This document shows positions 11,151-21,512 of a DNA stretch of 64,000 nt, piece by piece. Both the position numbers and the translations under genes were made by a program. The stretch is from positions 28,815,098-28,879,097 of the forward strand of contig CM060470.1 in assembly GCA_030544235.1 (NCBI GenBank). The letters are read 5' to 3'. The stretch is from Lepturacanthus savala (Eukaryota > Chordata > Actinopteri > Scombriformes > Trichiuridae). The stretch's first letter is position 1; every line of letters starts with the position of its first letter. The notes under the pieces are model-generated. The model was not told the DNA's origin, ran no database searches, and saw only the letters and a program-made list of their open reading frames with translations.

Positions 11151-12464
11151 TACTAGACCACAAGCTACCACCCCTGGTGGTCACACTGGTAACTTGTAAT
11201 AACTCTGTGGCACATTGCCTGATCTGCTCCAAACTTCGCACATGTGATCAGGATGGGCCCCTCATTGCACCAGCCCACATTTGGTTACAGTGCTGCTGCC
11301 CTCTGCTGGACACACCATTAAATTTTCATAATCTCTGGCACATTGTCCGATCTGTTCCAAACAAGCATTTGAACTCCTGCAGAATTGATCTTATCTTCTC
11401 TTAAGCAATCTATCCGTGTTCTTTACCACCACCATCTGTCAACTGTAAAGAAGACGATTGTACAATCATTTGATTTTTAATTAATTTCTTTTTTATTTCA
11501 ATTATACTTGTATAGCTGAAAATCACATCAGAGGTTTGTTTCAGTTGGCTCTGTAGTTTTTACAACAATAACAACATCACTGCCCTTAGACCCTCACATA
11601 ATACATGGAAGAAAAATAGGAATAAACCTCAGGAAGAGTAAAAGAGGAGGATCCCTCTTCCAGGACAGACAGGGTTACAACAGATGGATGGAATACAATA
11701 CATTTTAACAGAAAAAGAGTTACGTTTGACATTAATTGGAATAACTGAAATATATTGGTGTGGTGTATGTGCAGGAAGAGGTGACAGCTTCAGGTGTTGC
11801 CAGGACAGCATCAGACCATCCAACAGCCGAAGGATCCTTGCAGAGGTTGCACTGTAGCATGTTCTGTGAATGAGTAAACAGAGGGCAGGACTCCAAGAAC
11901 AAAACAGATTTAAAAATGATACATCATTGGGTCATGAGTGAACTATAATGACTCAACTATAATTATCACCCTTTCACACTCATTTACTTCACTGATTAGA
12001 TTGTCTTTCATATATATGTCAAAACAATTAGCAGGACACCGCAGGGAATCGAACCCCATCCCAGTAAAACCAGGAGTGCCTTACCGGTGTCTTTTGCTTT
12101 TTTTGACGCTAAATGAAAGGCAAAGCAAAACCCGCATCAAGAACAGCATATCTGTGTCAGCCTTTAAAATTAGACTATAATTGTACTTTACTTTTTTAAA
12201 TTAAGTGTGGAAAATTACTCATAATTGTTATTACTTTATTTTGTATTATGTGATATAAACTGTTTGTCAATACAGATTTTGATTCAATGCTGTCTTGATG
12301 CAGGAAACGAAACCTTTAAAATGTTTCTGAATTGAAGAACTCAAAGAACACATTAAACTATTTGTAATATTTAGCATGCAATAAACATTCAACAAACACT
12401 CAAAATGGAAAAGCCTTGAAGGTAAAAAAAAGTAAAAACACACATTGCATAACTTAAAACTTGT

Positions 12465-12467
<3 letters not shown>
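11151..12467. other. Repeat tail then unannotated AT-rich sequence
   Basis: To about 11,400 the sequence still shows 'TGCTGCCCCCTGGTGG'-type repeat motifs. From 11,400 on it is AT-rich with no credible coding frame, apart from the tRNA-like fold listed at 12,035-12,091. Confidence 0.5.
12035..12091 (-). other. tRNA-like fold lacking a D-arm
   Basis: On the minus strand a 7-bp acceptor-like stem, GACACCG with CGGTGTC, encloses only 43 nt. These include a T-arm-like B-box GGGGTTCGATTCCC. Only about 26 nt separate the acceptor strand from the T-arm, too few for both D and anticodon arms. It may be a tRNA-derived remnant of a SINE, or chance. A functional nuclear tRNA is unlikely. Confidence 0.25.

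Positions 12468-12518
<51 letters not shown>
12468..12518. repeat. (TA)n microsatellite
   Basis: Uninterrupted TA dinucleotides about 50 bp long. Confidence 0.95.
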
Positions 12519-12521
<3 letters not shown>

Positions 12522-12567
12522 AATATAAATTGAATGCAGAATAAACTTGAACAAAACTAATGGAAAG

Positions 12568-12657
12568 GTTTGTTTTTTTTGTTTTGTTTGTTTTTTTTGT
12601 TTTGTTTTTTTGTTTTGTTTTTTTGTTTTGTTTTTTTTGTTTTGTTTTGTTTTTTTT
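12568..12657. repeat. T-rich (GTTTT)n tract
   Basis: Irregular TTTTGTTTTG repeats. On the minus strand they read as an A-rich (AAAAC)n stretch lying downstream of the endonuclease fragment. Confidence 0.9.
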
Positions 12658-12807
12658 AAGTATTGAATACACATTAAAAGGACTGAACCTGTCAAGAATA
12701 TATGAATTACTTGCATACAAAATATAAAAAAAAAAAACTACATTATGTTGAGCTATTTCCCCTCTGTATACCTACTACTACCTGCTACTCAGACTTTATT
12801 TCACAAA

Positions 12808-13692
12808 CTACTTAAAATTACAAACTATCGCCTCGTGATCACTAAAATATGTAGGCACCACCATTGCCTCTACATCATAATGAGCTGTTCTAACATAAAC
12901 ATGATCAATTAACGTGCCTTTCTCTGTAGTAGCTCCCCTCACAAGCTGAATATACCCTCTATCTACCACAAATTGGCAAATTGTTGATGACTTCAAAATA
13001 TCATCGTTAAAATCTCCCATTAGAGCAACGGTGTTACTGAGTGAATCTAACCAATCCAGTAACCTTCCTAGATTTTCCCTAAACAACGACACAGGATAAG
13101 ATGGTGGTCGATAAACAACTGCAACTACTATGTTATACCTAACAAACCTATACGCTAAACATTCCAAATTGAGATCTGGTACCTTTATAATATCATATTC
13201 TACATTATCAGCGCTATAAATGCCAACACCACCATGTTGTTGGTCTTGCAGTGCAATCAAGGCCGGATGTCTACTACTGTACGACGCACTTCGCGGACAA
13301 TTGTTGAAACTAAAACCATCAATCTTTACACTCTCGAATGACGAATCTGCAGACAACCACGTTTCTGTAACAGCAATACAGTTAAGCTGCAAATGCTGTG
13401 TACATGACGCCAAATCCACTACATGCCGAGCCAAACTTTGCACATTCATCACAAACACTCTAAAACTGTGTGTATTCAGTTTGTGCCTCGGTATATCTTG
13501 TAACAAAAAAGGAGCCATATTCTGAATTGCATCCTTTATATCATCTTTACAATAAATACTCTTATCAACAAACTCCTGAATAACTAACCCTGAAAGGTTC
13601 CTAACACGACTTAATGCTAGGTTTTCTAGTTTGACAGTAATACTATGAGAGTGAGTAACTATGTCTCGCGCTCTACTAGCACTCACGCACAC
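12808..13692 (-). pseudogene. C-terminal end of a Helentron-type protein: helicase tail plus AP-endonuclease-like domain
   Basis: The open frame is 294 codons (first codon GTG, so not a real start). Residues 23-60 resemble the last motif of PIF1-like helicases of rolling-circle transposons (ALSRVRNLSG). They are followed by an endonuclease/exonuclease/phosphatase domain. Its catalytic motifs are all visible: N83 in VMNVQSL, TETWL (109-113), YRPP (194-197), GDFND (226-230), LIDHVYV (261-267) and SDH (284-286). A helicase joined to this endonuclease is the hallmark of Helentrons in fish. Rep and most of the helicase are absent, so this is a fragment, though the domain itself has no stop or frameshift. 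AATAAA lies on this strand at 12,795-12,800, just after the stop. A non-LTR retrotransposon endonuclease is the alternative; the helicase tail argues against it. Confidence 0.75.
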
Positions 13693-14340
13693 GCGCCCTC
13701 ACGCACTCTCACTAACACTTGAGCACTATTACGTTATATTATTATATTTTTGGAGATCGTTTCACATATAAATCGAAATCGCGATAAAACGGGGTGTGTT
13801 TCCTTTCATCGCTGTTTAGTATAATTATACTGATATAAAGCGTCTCGACTAACAGCCACTGTATTCAGCGGAGACGCTTACCAAGCTCTGACAACGACAA
13901 CAACGTTGTCCTCATGTGTTTCACTCGTAGCTCCCAGACTGGTTAGTACAGTGTATTACCAGCACAGTGATAAAACGGCGCTCAAGCTAGCTTCCGATGC
14001 TACAAGCTAACAACCGCTGACTGTTGGGAAGTAAACGGACAACACGACCGTTACCTTGTAGCTTCCGATGCTACAAGCTAACTACCACTGACTGGAGGGA
14101 AGCGGTCACGGACAACACGACCGGCGCGCGCTCTCTCCCGCCCAGCCCCCCCACGCACGCACACACACACACACACACACACATCGAGACCGGACAGCCA
14201 TCTAATGTAATTACCTAATAAACCTTTAATTATAATTACCTAAAATACCTTATAAATACAATTTACACGGTATAAACTCTACAAAATATTTAACGTGTTC
14301 CAGGCAAAACCAACTGTAACTAAATGGCTATGCTAAAGCT
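13693..14340. other. Region upstream of the endonuclease fragment, with a local direct repeat
   Basis: No protein is recognised. A TAGCTTCCGATGCTACAAGC-containing segment of about 62 bp occurs at 13,988-14,050 and again at 14,060-14,122, each followed by GGACAACACGACCG. An (AC)n tract of about 28 bp lies at 14,155-14,182. The minus strand has a good donor-like CTTG|GTAAGC at about 13,880. Confidence 0.6.
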
Positions 14341-14342
14341 AG

Positions 14343-14700
14343 TCAGAGACACTTACCACCAGTTAGAGTCAAGTCCTCGGTGTGAAAGAAATGTGGAGTG
14401 TAATGTAAATTGATATAGCGGATTAATATCGTTTGTATTGTAAAAGATTGTTGAGTGTAATGTAGTGGATTCGTATAGTATAATATAGTAAATCTCAAAA
14501 GCTCGTTCAAGCGCTTGGGAAAAAGGCTTGTTTCTCTCTCTCTGAGTTCGCGTACGCCAACAACAGAATGCAAGAAGCAAACCGAAAGAGCGGCTGGATT
14601 CACCTCTATATATAAGGTGTAGATTCAAATTCCATTGACCAATCAGGACGCTGTTAAGCGAAGTCAGAACCCTCCTGATTTCATTCGACCAATCAGGTTC
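14343..14700 (-). promoter_or_regulatory. Minus-strand promoter-like module with 5' exon-like segment
   Basis: Reading leftwards there are two CCAAT boxes (CCAATCAGG at 14,638 and 14,689), a TATA-like TTATATATAG (14,606-14,615), and about 220 nt ending in a strong donor, GGTG|GTAAGTG, near 14,352. The nearest coding sequence on this strand is the endonuclease fragment, whose helicase tail follows a possible acceptor (CAAACTAG, near 13,628). A spliced transcript is therefore conceivable but unproven. No protein could be assigned to the segment itself. Confidence 0.35.
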
Positions 14701-15815
14701 TGATCTGACTGATCCAGGTTTACATTAAAACAGTGTTCATTATCAACAGCATATGAGTGGCAGCATTTCAAATTATTAACTGCACATTTTCTTTATTAGT
14801 TTATTATTATGAAATTATATATGATTACATTTTACCTGAGTGCTTATTGTTTTCCCCATCAATGATAAATATTTAAATTAATTTTACTTACTATAACAAT
14901 AAATGCTGTTAATGATGTAATGCAGGAAACAAAATCCATCAAATAGCTCTATGAGGCTCATAGCTTTGACAGCTTGGAGTAGCTAATTAGCAACAGCAGC
15001 ATATCAACACAACATAAATCGATCAACATATTACAATAGTAATAATTAGCACAACACTGCATGGACCTAGACAGGAAGTTAAGTGGAGGAGCTCACCCTT
15101 TATCATTCACACACAATAAACTCAGGATGCAGGATATAGTGAAGAACATGCAAGAAATACATCGTCCACTACTTTTAGCGGAGCTATGAAAACTACTCGG
15201 GTAGATAGGCGCCTTACACACCGACGAGGTGCGTTCATGGACATACGAAAAATGGAAACTCTTTGAAAACAAGTAAATAACATTTTCTTTAATAGACAAA
15301 TGGACATTGCATAAACGACACGATTATTCTAACAAGCATGATTACGTTATAAATTGCAACCAATCCCCACAATTGTGATTATTTAGTTATAAGATATTAC
15401 AGTGTCACAAACCAAACCTCCATCACAGTGAATATAAAGTTGCGTGTATATGCACATTACGACTATTTGTTGTAGATGAAAGTTCTACTGAAATACATTT
15501 AATAAGATGTGCATACACTTTGCGAAACATAAACTAGCAACAATTAGCATTTAGCTGTGTGGTCCTGAACAACACCGCACAATTACTGAACACAATGCAG
15601 ACATGTGTTTATGGGCATATATCTGACACACAACCACGCACACGACAGCACATTTAACAGCAGAAATTCACCATGCAAGCGATACTCAGCAAAAATAGAA
15701 CAAAACGTTACTAAACGCTGCAGCATAGCTTGTAGCATAACATAGCATTGAACCCGCGTCTATGATCTATTTAGAAAGTCAGTCGCCTGCGAGTACTGCC
15801 CAAAATACAAAGCAA
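14701..15815. other. Unannotated AT-rich interval
   Basis: No recognisable protein, RNA or repeat was found. A minus-strand donor-like GATAAAG|GTGAGC lies near 15,093, but no exon could be confirmed. Confidence 0.5.
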
Positions 15816-15965
15816 CCAATCACGGCTCAAGAGCAAAAGAGCGCAATTAATTTGAACGTATACAAGACTGTAATTGGTATATTTGTATGTGGATGTCACG
15901 AAAAGATGGACCTGGGCGTGACTTTGACTGCGTCTATAAAACCTCCACCAGAACGTCCGTTGAAA
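15816..15965 (+). promoter_or_regulatory. Promoter of the five-exon gene (CCAAT and TATA boxes)
   Basis: CCAAT (15,816-15,820, in AACCAATCACG), an inverted CCAAT (ATTGG, 15,873-15,877) and TATAAAA (15,935-15,941) lie upstream of the ATG at 15,984. The TATA position predicts a start site near 15,965 and a very short 5' leader. Confidence 0.6.
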
Positions 15966-15983
15966 TCATACCAAACCTGAAAA

Positions 15984-17324
15984 ATGGCAGCATCACCATC
16001 AAAGTTCGGCCAGATGTCCTCTGCTGTTGGCCAGGACATCAGGCAAAAGTTTCAGCTTTTACAGGTAAGAGAATTTATACTGAAACACACACTTTGTTTC
16101 AACTATATAACAAACAGAGCAAAACCTACAGTTAATGATAACCTGCCGACAATGATATAAAAAACCTAAATTGTTTAACCTTTACAAACGTTTCTGATAA
16201 TTGTATTAACTTATATGATACTAAAACACAAATGCTGAGATTGAATGTAAAGAAAAGTAAATATATTTCTCTCTCTCTCGTGCCCGCGCAAACGAATTGA
16301 AGCCATCCACGTCTAATGCACTAGTTATTCATAGTGTCAGACTTGGGATGTCTGATACAGATTACACCGTTAATACCGCCCTCATGTCCTGCTACCGGTG
16401 TGGTACCGCTACCACCGGTAGCAGGACATGAGCGCGGTGCGGTAGCGGTACCGCACACATGGTCTGGATGTTACATGATGCGTGGCTGTTGATCCTGCTC
16501 TCTGGGCTTTTCAGCATCACAGACATGTGTGGAAAACACTATGTAACAAATAAATAATCCCCTTATTTTTCTTATTCATCTGCTTAATTCGATTTCTCTC
16601 TACTCTTTCCCTCAGTATTCCATCCAAGACCCGTCAATGGCAGCAGAAGTGCCGAGACAGGTCCATGAACTGGCCACCCTCTCCCTGTCTACAATTGAAC
16701 GACTAGAGAGGGTGGCCAAGGCAGAAAAAAAAAAAAACACCGTGATTGTAAAACAAAACCTGCAGCTCAGAAATGAAAAACTGAGGCTGCAGGAAGCGCT
16801 TGAGGCGCTAACATGTGGTAAGATCACACAGCAATTTTTATCTCCATATATTTTATCTTTAATCCTATGACTCATCCTGTCCTGTCTGTGCATACAGAAC
16901 CAGAAGATCCGCACCCAGGACCATCTGGGATTCAAAAAGGTAAAATTAATACTCAATAATATTGAGAATCTATTTTATGACTATTTATCAGTCTTTATTA
17001 GACAGATGACACACAACTTGTTGTTCCTAAAACATCTCACTCCACATTTTACCACTAAATCTAAGTTGAAATTATAAAAGGAAAATAATAACATAGAAAT
17101 GAATGCTACATAAAAATATGCCTTTTAAAACCATTTCTGTACTAACTAATTTATTTAACCCATTTCACTCACAGATGATGGTGTTCCTGCATCCACACTT
17201 GGTAAGAGACTAACACTGATCCAACCACAGCTTTACATGAACTCTGATTATTCATTGACAAGCTGACAACTAATTGGATGTTTACTTTACAGACTCACGT
17301 GATGACCTAGAGAAATTATTTTAA
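15984..17324 (+). CDS. Unrecognised five-exon gene, 127-residue coiled-coil protein
   Basis: Exons are 15,984-16,064; 16,616-16,817; 16,898-16,939; 17,175-17,201; and 17,293-17,324, totalling 384 nt with the TAA stop. Every junction keeps frame. Donors are GTAAGA, GTAAGA, GTAAAA and GTAAGA; acceptors are CCCTCAG, CATACAG, CACTCACAG and CTTTACAG. The ATG has good context (AAAATGGCA) and sits about 45 nt after TATAAAA. Residues 1-27 are a short polar leader (MAASPSKFGQ...). Residues 28-94 form a charged helical stretch with LSLSTIERLERVAK and LQLRNEKLRLQEALEAL, probably a coiled coil. Residues 95-127 are acidic and proline-rich, ending DDLEKLF. No family is recognised. It could be an accessory protein of a DNA transposon or a lineage-specific gene. 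Exon 2 holds a 13-A run (about 16,724-16,736) encoding KKKN, prone to length errors. Confidence 0.68.
16381..16432. repeat. Perfect 20-bp inverted repeat with 12-nt loop (intron 1 of the five-exon gene)
   Basis: CTCATGTCCTGCTACCGGTG (16,381-16,400) is the exact reverse complement of 16,413-16,432. The loop is TGGTACCGCTAC. The right flank (GGTAGCGGTACCGCACAC, 16,441-16,458) can pair with the loop region GTGTGGTACCGCTACC, so two alternative hairpins overlap. Confidence 0.9.
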
Positions 17325-17342
17325 TTTTTTTTTTGTTATTTG

Positions 17343-17348
17343 AATAAA
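17343..17348 (+). terminator. Poly(A) signal of the five-exon gene
   Basis: AATAAA lies 19 nt after the TAA stop and is followed by a T-rich stretch. Confidence 0.6.
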
Positions 17349-17954
17349 TATTCAATGTTTTTCTAAATCTCTACTCTTCTTGTCTTTAATCCATTAAGAC
17401 CTATTTAAAAAATGTGTTTTTGATGTAAAACCTGAGGTTTTCTGGAAAACAGCAGCTCGGTGTCAACATCTAGTAAAAAGCTGATATCTCAGCTTCTGTA
17501 GAAAATAGAAACAAAATTCAAGTATTTGATAGCTTACACATGTGGCTTTCATAACAACTATTTAAATCAAATCATTACAATATTTAAAACAATGAATAAA
17601 CTATAAAATATAATAACATGAATAACAAATCTATACATAGCATACTAATGGAATAAAGAGGCATACTATATAAAAGTATAAACTCTGAAATACAGAATAA
17701 CAAACAAGTGGAACAGGCAGCATTAATGACAGAGTATTCATCAAAATAAAATCAGTCAAATAAAAAAATTAAAGTGTCAGTCAAACCACAGTCCTCTCAC
17801 ATGAAACCATGATGATGTTTGCACTGTTACAGCTGTAGTTTCACCTGTTAAGGCAGAAAAGCCTTTAGGTGAGGAACAAAGACAATGATAAGTCTATGAA
17901 GATTCAAATGATTTATATTATATAAGAATGTCCAGTCAAATTAAAAGAACAACC
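17349..17954. other. Unannotated AT-rich interval
   Basis: No gene or repeat was recognised. Confidence 0.5.
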
Positions 17955-18802
17955 ATCTTTATTTTGGTGATTTCCACACCTCAACTGATCGATCTCCTAC
18001 AGCTTTTACAGTATGCAACTCAAACTTTGCCAGGATATAATCAATGGAGGTGTGATAAAAAAAAAAAAAAACATTCAATCATGAAAACGGATTTACAGGT
18101 CAAGGGTGACACAGACTTTGACCTAATGATTGCGACTTCCATGGGTGTGGCTAAATACCTCTATAGCGCCCCCTTTAAATATTCAATAGCCCCTCTCCAT
18201 AGGGTTTCTTTTATCGTAGAAACATGAAATTCGGTACACACGTGTATCTTGTCCAGACAAACATAAAAGTCTCTGGCACCAACGGTCTATGTCAAACAGG
18301 AAGTCTGCTGCCCCCTGGTGGACACAGTTAACTTGTCATAACTCCGTCCCACATAAACCGATCTGCCTCAAACTTCACACATGTGATCAGGATGGGTCCC
18401 TCTGCGCTCCACCCCAAGTTAGGCTACTGTGCTGCTGCCCCCTGGTGGTCACACCGTTAACATCAAATAACTCTGTGTTGCAATGCACGATCTGCTCCAA
18501 ACTTTACATGTGTAATGACAGACTGCTGCTGAACGAAGACAACCAAACACAGTTACGCCGACAGCGCCACCTGCTGGAGGAGTGTGGCGTGGCGGTTTTC
18601 TGTTCCGGCCAGCTATTTTTTTTCAATCTCCTCGGTCTGAGCACGACGCATGCTACTCCGGTGGTGGCACGGGGGTCGGTGGCATAGCAGGGTGGCGGTG
18701 GCACGGGGTGGCACGGGGTGGCGGTGGCACGGGGTGGCAGTGGCGCGGGGGTGGCGGCGGCATGGGAGAGCGAGGGCCCTTTATGACTGCTTGCAGTCCT
18801 AG
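17955..18802 (+). mobile_element. Second copy of the diverged array-type element, with terminal hairpin and CTAG
   Basis: 17,960-18,050 resembles 10,075-10,170, and 18,130-18,620 is nearly identical to 10,650-11,150. It ends with a GC-rich minisatellite (GGTGGCACGGGGT, about 18,655-18,770), GAGGGCCCT, hairpin GACTGC-TT-GCAGTC (18,785-18,798) and CTAG (18,799-18,802). It is therefore a stand-alone relative of the 1-9 kb units and shows the same 3' end architecture. Confidence 0.75.
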
Positions 18803-20057
18803 TTTAACATTGAATCCCTCTGAAATGTTCATGAAATCATTAATTGCGCAGTGAATATCCATAAAATGAACAATTATGTATTGTTTATTGTACATTGCAT
18901 ACCTGTAAAAATTACATTTAGTTATTAATTTTACATGGGATCCCAGTGAAATACACATTATTCTGTAATGCTGTTTACATTTAATTGTATTTTTAACCAG
19001 ATTATTCTGGCAACCACTGCTGCCGTTATTTTTCCGTAAAAACAGATTTTTTTTTGTCAGTGTGGTGGACAAGTGCAATGTTGCAGAAGTCCAGAGTGAA
19101 GGTGGATGAGGAGGGGCTCCAAACGGAATATTGCTGAGGGTTGAACCACTAGTGATGAAATCTATGCATATCCACTTTTCCTGCAGAAAGAGCTGGCTGA
19201 AACAGCAAATGTTGAATTCTTTTTATGGACATCACTTGCAAGTAGTCACATCCTTTGACTCATAACATTATATTTTATGCAGGAGGGTCTATCACTACTG
19301 GTTTTAATTGCATAGGTTATCAGAGCTCTGTTACACTGGTCAGACCACATTCATTGTGGTGACAAAACCTTTCATCAGATGTATGAACACAGACTCAAGA
19401 TGAAAACGATACCAACTTTTTCACTGCAAAGCATGCTTTATGTCTGACTTACTGTTGTTTTCATTTTCAGGTATTGGCCACACAGAAAAAATGGCAGAGA
19501 AGCTGCCTGAACTCCAACCTCTCAGAGATAAATCCCTTTCTCTCTGTAAAGACAAACTGGCACTGGTACAGTGGTGAGTTAAATATATGTGCCACAATAG
19601 TGATTTTAGTTCTCTTACCTCCTCTTTCCCTATACAGCTGTCACTTCAAGCACTGAAATGATCTCTATTATACTGTATGTAATGCATTATGTATTTCTTG
19701 AGTTTCCTGTAAGACCAGAGATATACATACTTTTCAAGTGCTGTTCTGTGTGTACATCATACCTGTGTTGCTGGTCAGATGTGTCCATGAGAAAGAAACT
19801 AAATACAGGGATAAGTCTTCCTGACTAGTGTATATGTCTGAGAGAGACATTACTAACCTATGTCAAAAGCACAGTTGTCATTTGCTCATAACCGTGATGA
19901 CTGTCAGAACAGTATAGCATCTTAAGGCTGAATGTACTTTGAGAAAACATATTGTAAATCCTACACTGTTTTACACCTTGTAAAGCAAAGAATGCTGCAC
20001 CCATATGACTGACTGGAAGAAATATTAAACTTGTACAATGGCATCATGAGCACTAAA
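18803..20057. other. Mostly unannotated; one exon-like stretch
   Basis: AT-rich sequence. 19,472-19,573 is bounded by TTTTCAG and G|GTGAGT and has an open frame including MAEKLPELQPLRDKS, but no family is recognised and there are no partner exons. CCGTAAAAACAG near 19,036 resembles a common fish MITE end. Confidence 0.35.
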
Positions 20058-20087
20058 GCCTAGTTTATATTTCTGCTACGTAGCTAC
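20058..20087 (+). repeat. Left terminal inverted repeat of a DNA transposon
   Basis: GCCTAGTTTATATTTCTGCT and the following ACGTAGCTAC form a near-match to the reverse complement of 23,652-23,682. The inner sequence repeats CGTAG/CTACG words (for example 20,110-20,150 and 20,500-20,555). The pair could bound one 3.6-kb element with later insertions, or be two copies of the same end. Confidence 0.5.
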
Positions 20088-20555
20088 ACCATCGATGTGA
20101 TGCATTCGTAGTTCTTCGTAGAGGGAACGTGTTGGTCTACGGAATCCATGCTTCTTCTTTACAGTAGCACCCGCACACCAGGCCAAAAAATGAAAAGAAA
20201 GTCTGGCACAAGGAAGAAAAAAATGTCAAAACACACAACACACACAAATAAAGACATTCTGGACTGTATGTACTGGACAGGGCTTAACTTGAGGCAGAGC
20301 AAGTCGGAGCACTCTGACGTTGGCTCCATCAACAAAATGAAAAAATCCAAATAATTAAATAAATGCAAGTTATTTAGTGTTATTGTCTAATTCTGATATC
20401 TGTTTGATATCTGTTGGTGATTTCTCATGAAACCACAACATATCTGTATATTACAGAAAAAGAGGGTGCACACTTCCGTTCTAAAGGGCATCTGAATAAG
20501 TAGCGTACGTAGACATACTACGTCTGTTTAGCCTACGTCTGTGACCTACGGGCAA

Positions 20556-21187
20556 GTGGTTCAGTGAACGATCAGACCTGTTCCAACGGTTCGCACCCAC
20601 TGACAGGAAAGTAGTTCAGTGAACGGCTGGCACCCACTAATAGGCGAGTGGCTTACTGAACGCTCAGACATGATCCGACGGCTCACGATCAGCTAGTGGG
20701 TCACTCGTTCCTCCGTAACTCAGCTCATCCTCTGTGCTCTAGGACCTCCCACTTAATTTTTACTTTTTCCTTCATTCTTGTACCAGGATGCAGCGTGTGT
20801 TTGTAGCTCATAGATATCCAAGAACAAATGTAGAAGAAAAAAAATCCAATAAAGCTATTTTCAACATATTCTGGACTGTATGTAACAGACTTGATCTGTT
20901 GCATGGTCACAATGGAATCCTGTCTCCATGTCCCAAGGACAAAAGACATCTTCAATAAATCCTCTTTTAAGTAAGTGGACACAAAAATCACATAATACAT
21001 TTAATTACATTGAGTACAATAAAATAGATATTTTATGCTTTGCTATCCAGACGGCCAAACCTCTTCCAAGAGGAAACAGATGTCTTGGTCTGAGCAGACA
21101 TCCCAAGTCTCCCGGAAGTTCTGTGAGTCTCCCTGATGCCCGCGAGTCAGATTTTATACTTTGCGAGGGAGTGTATGTATATGTATA

Positions 21188-21220
<33 letters not shown>

Positions 21221-21458
21221 CAGTGGCGATTTCTTTAAGACTGCAAGGGAAGCTGAACTTCCCCTGCCCTGTCAAAAAACTATAAACTACAATAAACTAC
21301 TATAAACTACTTGTCTATAAATCTGTTAGAACATGTTCATCTTGAAGACATGTTCTTTCAGAATCAGCTACTTATCATAAATAAATAAATTACATGTCCA
21401 TACATTCCCATACCGCTTCCTGGTCTCTGGTCAATGCATTTCCCCATAGATGTCTCTG

Positions 21459-21512
<54 letters not shown>

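Noticed and set aside
10814..11404. 196-codon plus-strand frame
   Set aside because: It lies in the diverged repeat, is Cys-rich because of TGCTGCCCCCTGGTGG motifs, and the matching copy at 18,289 diverges by frame breaks, so no coding constraint is seen.
12454..12720. Lys-rich minus-strand frames
   Set aside because: Translation of (TTTTG)n and (TA)n tracts.
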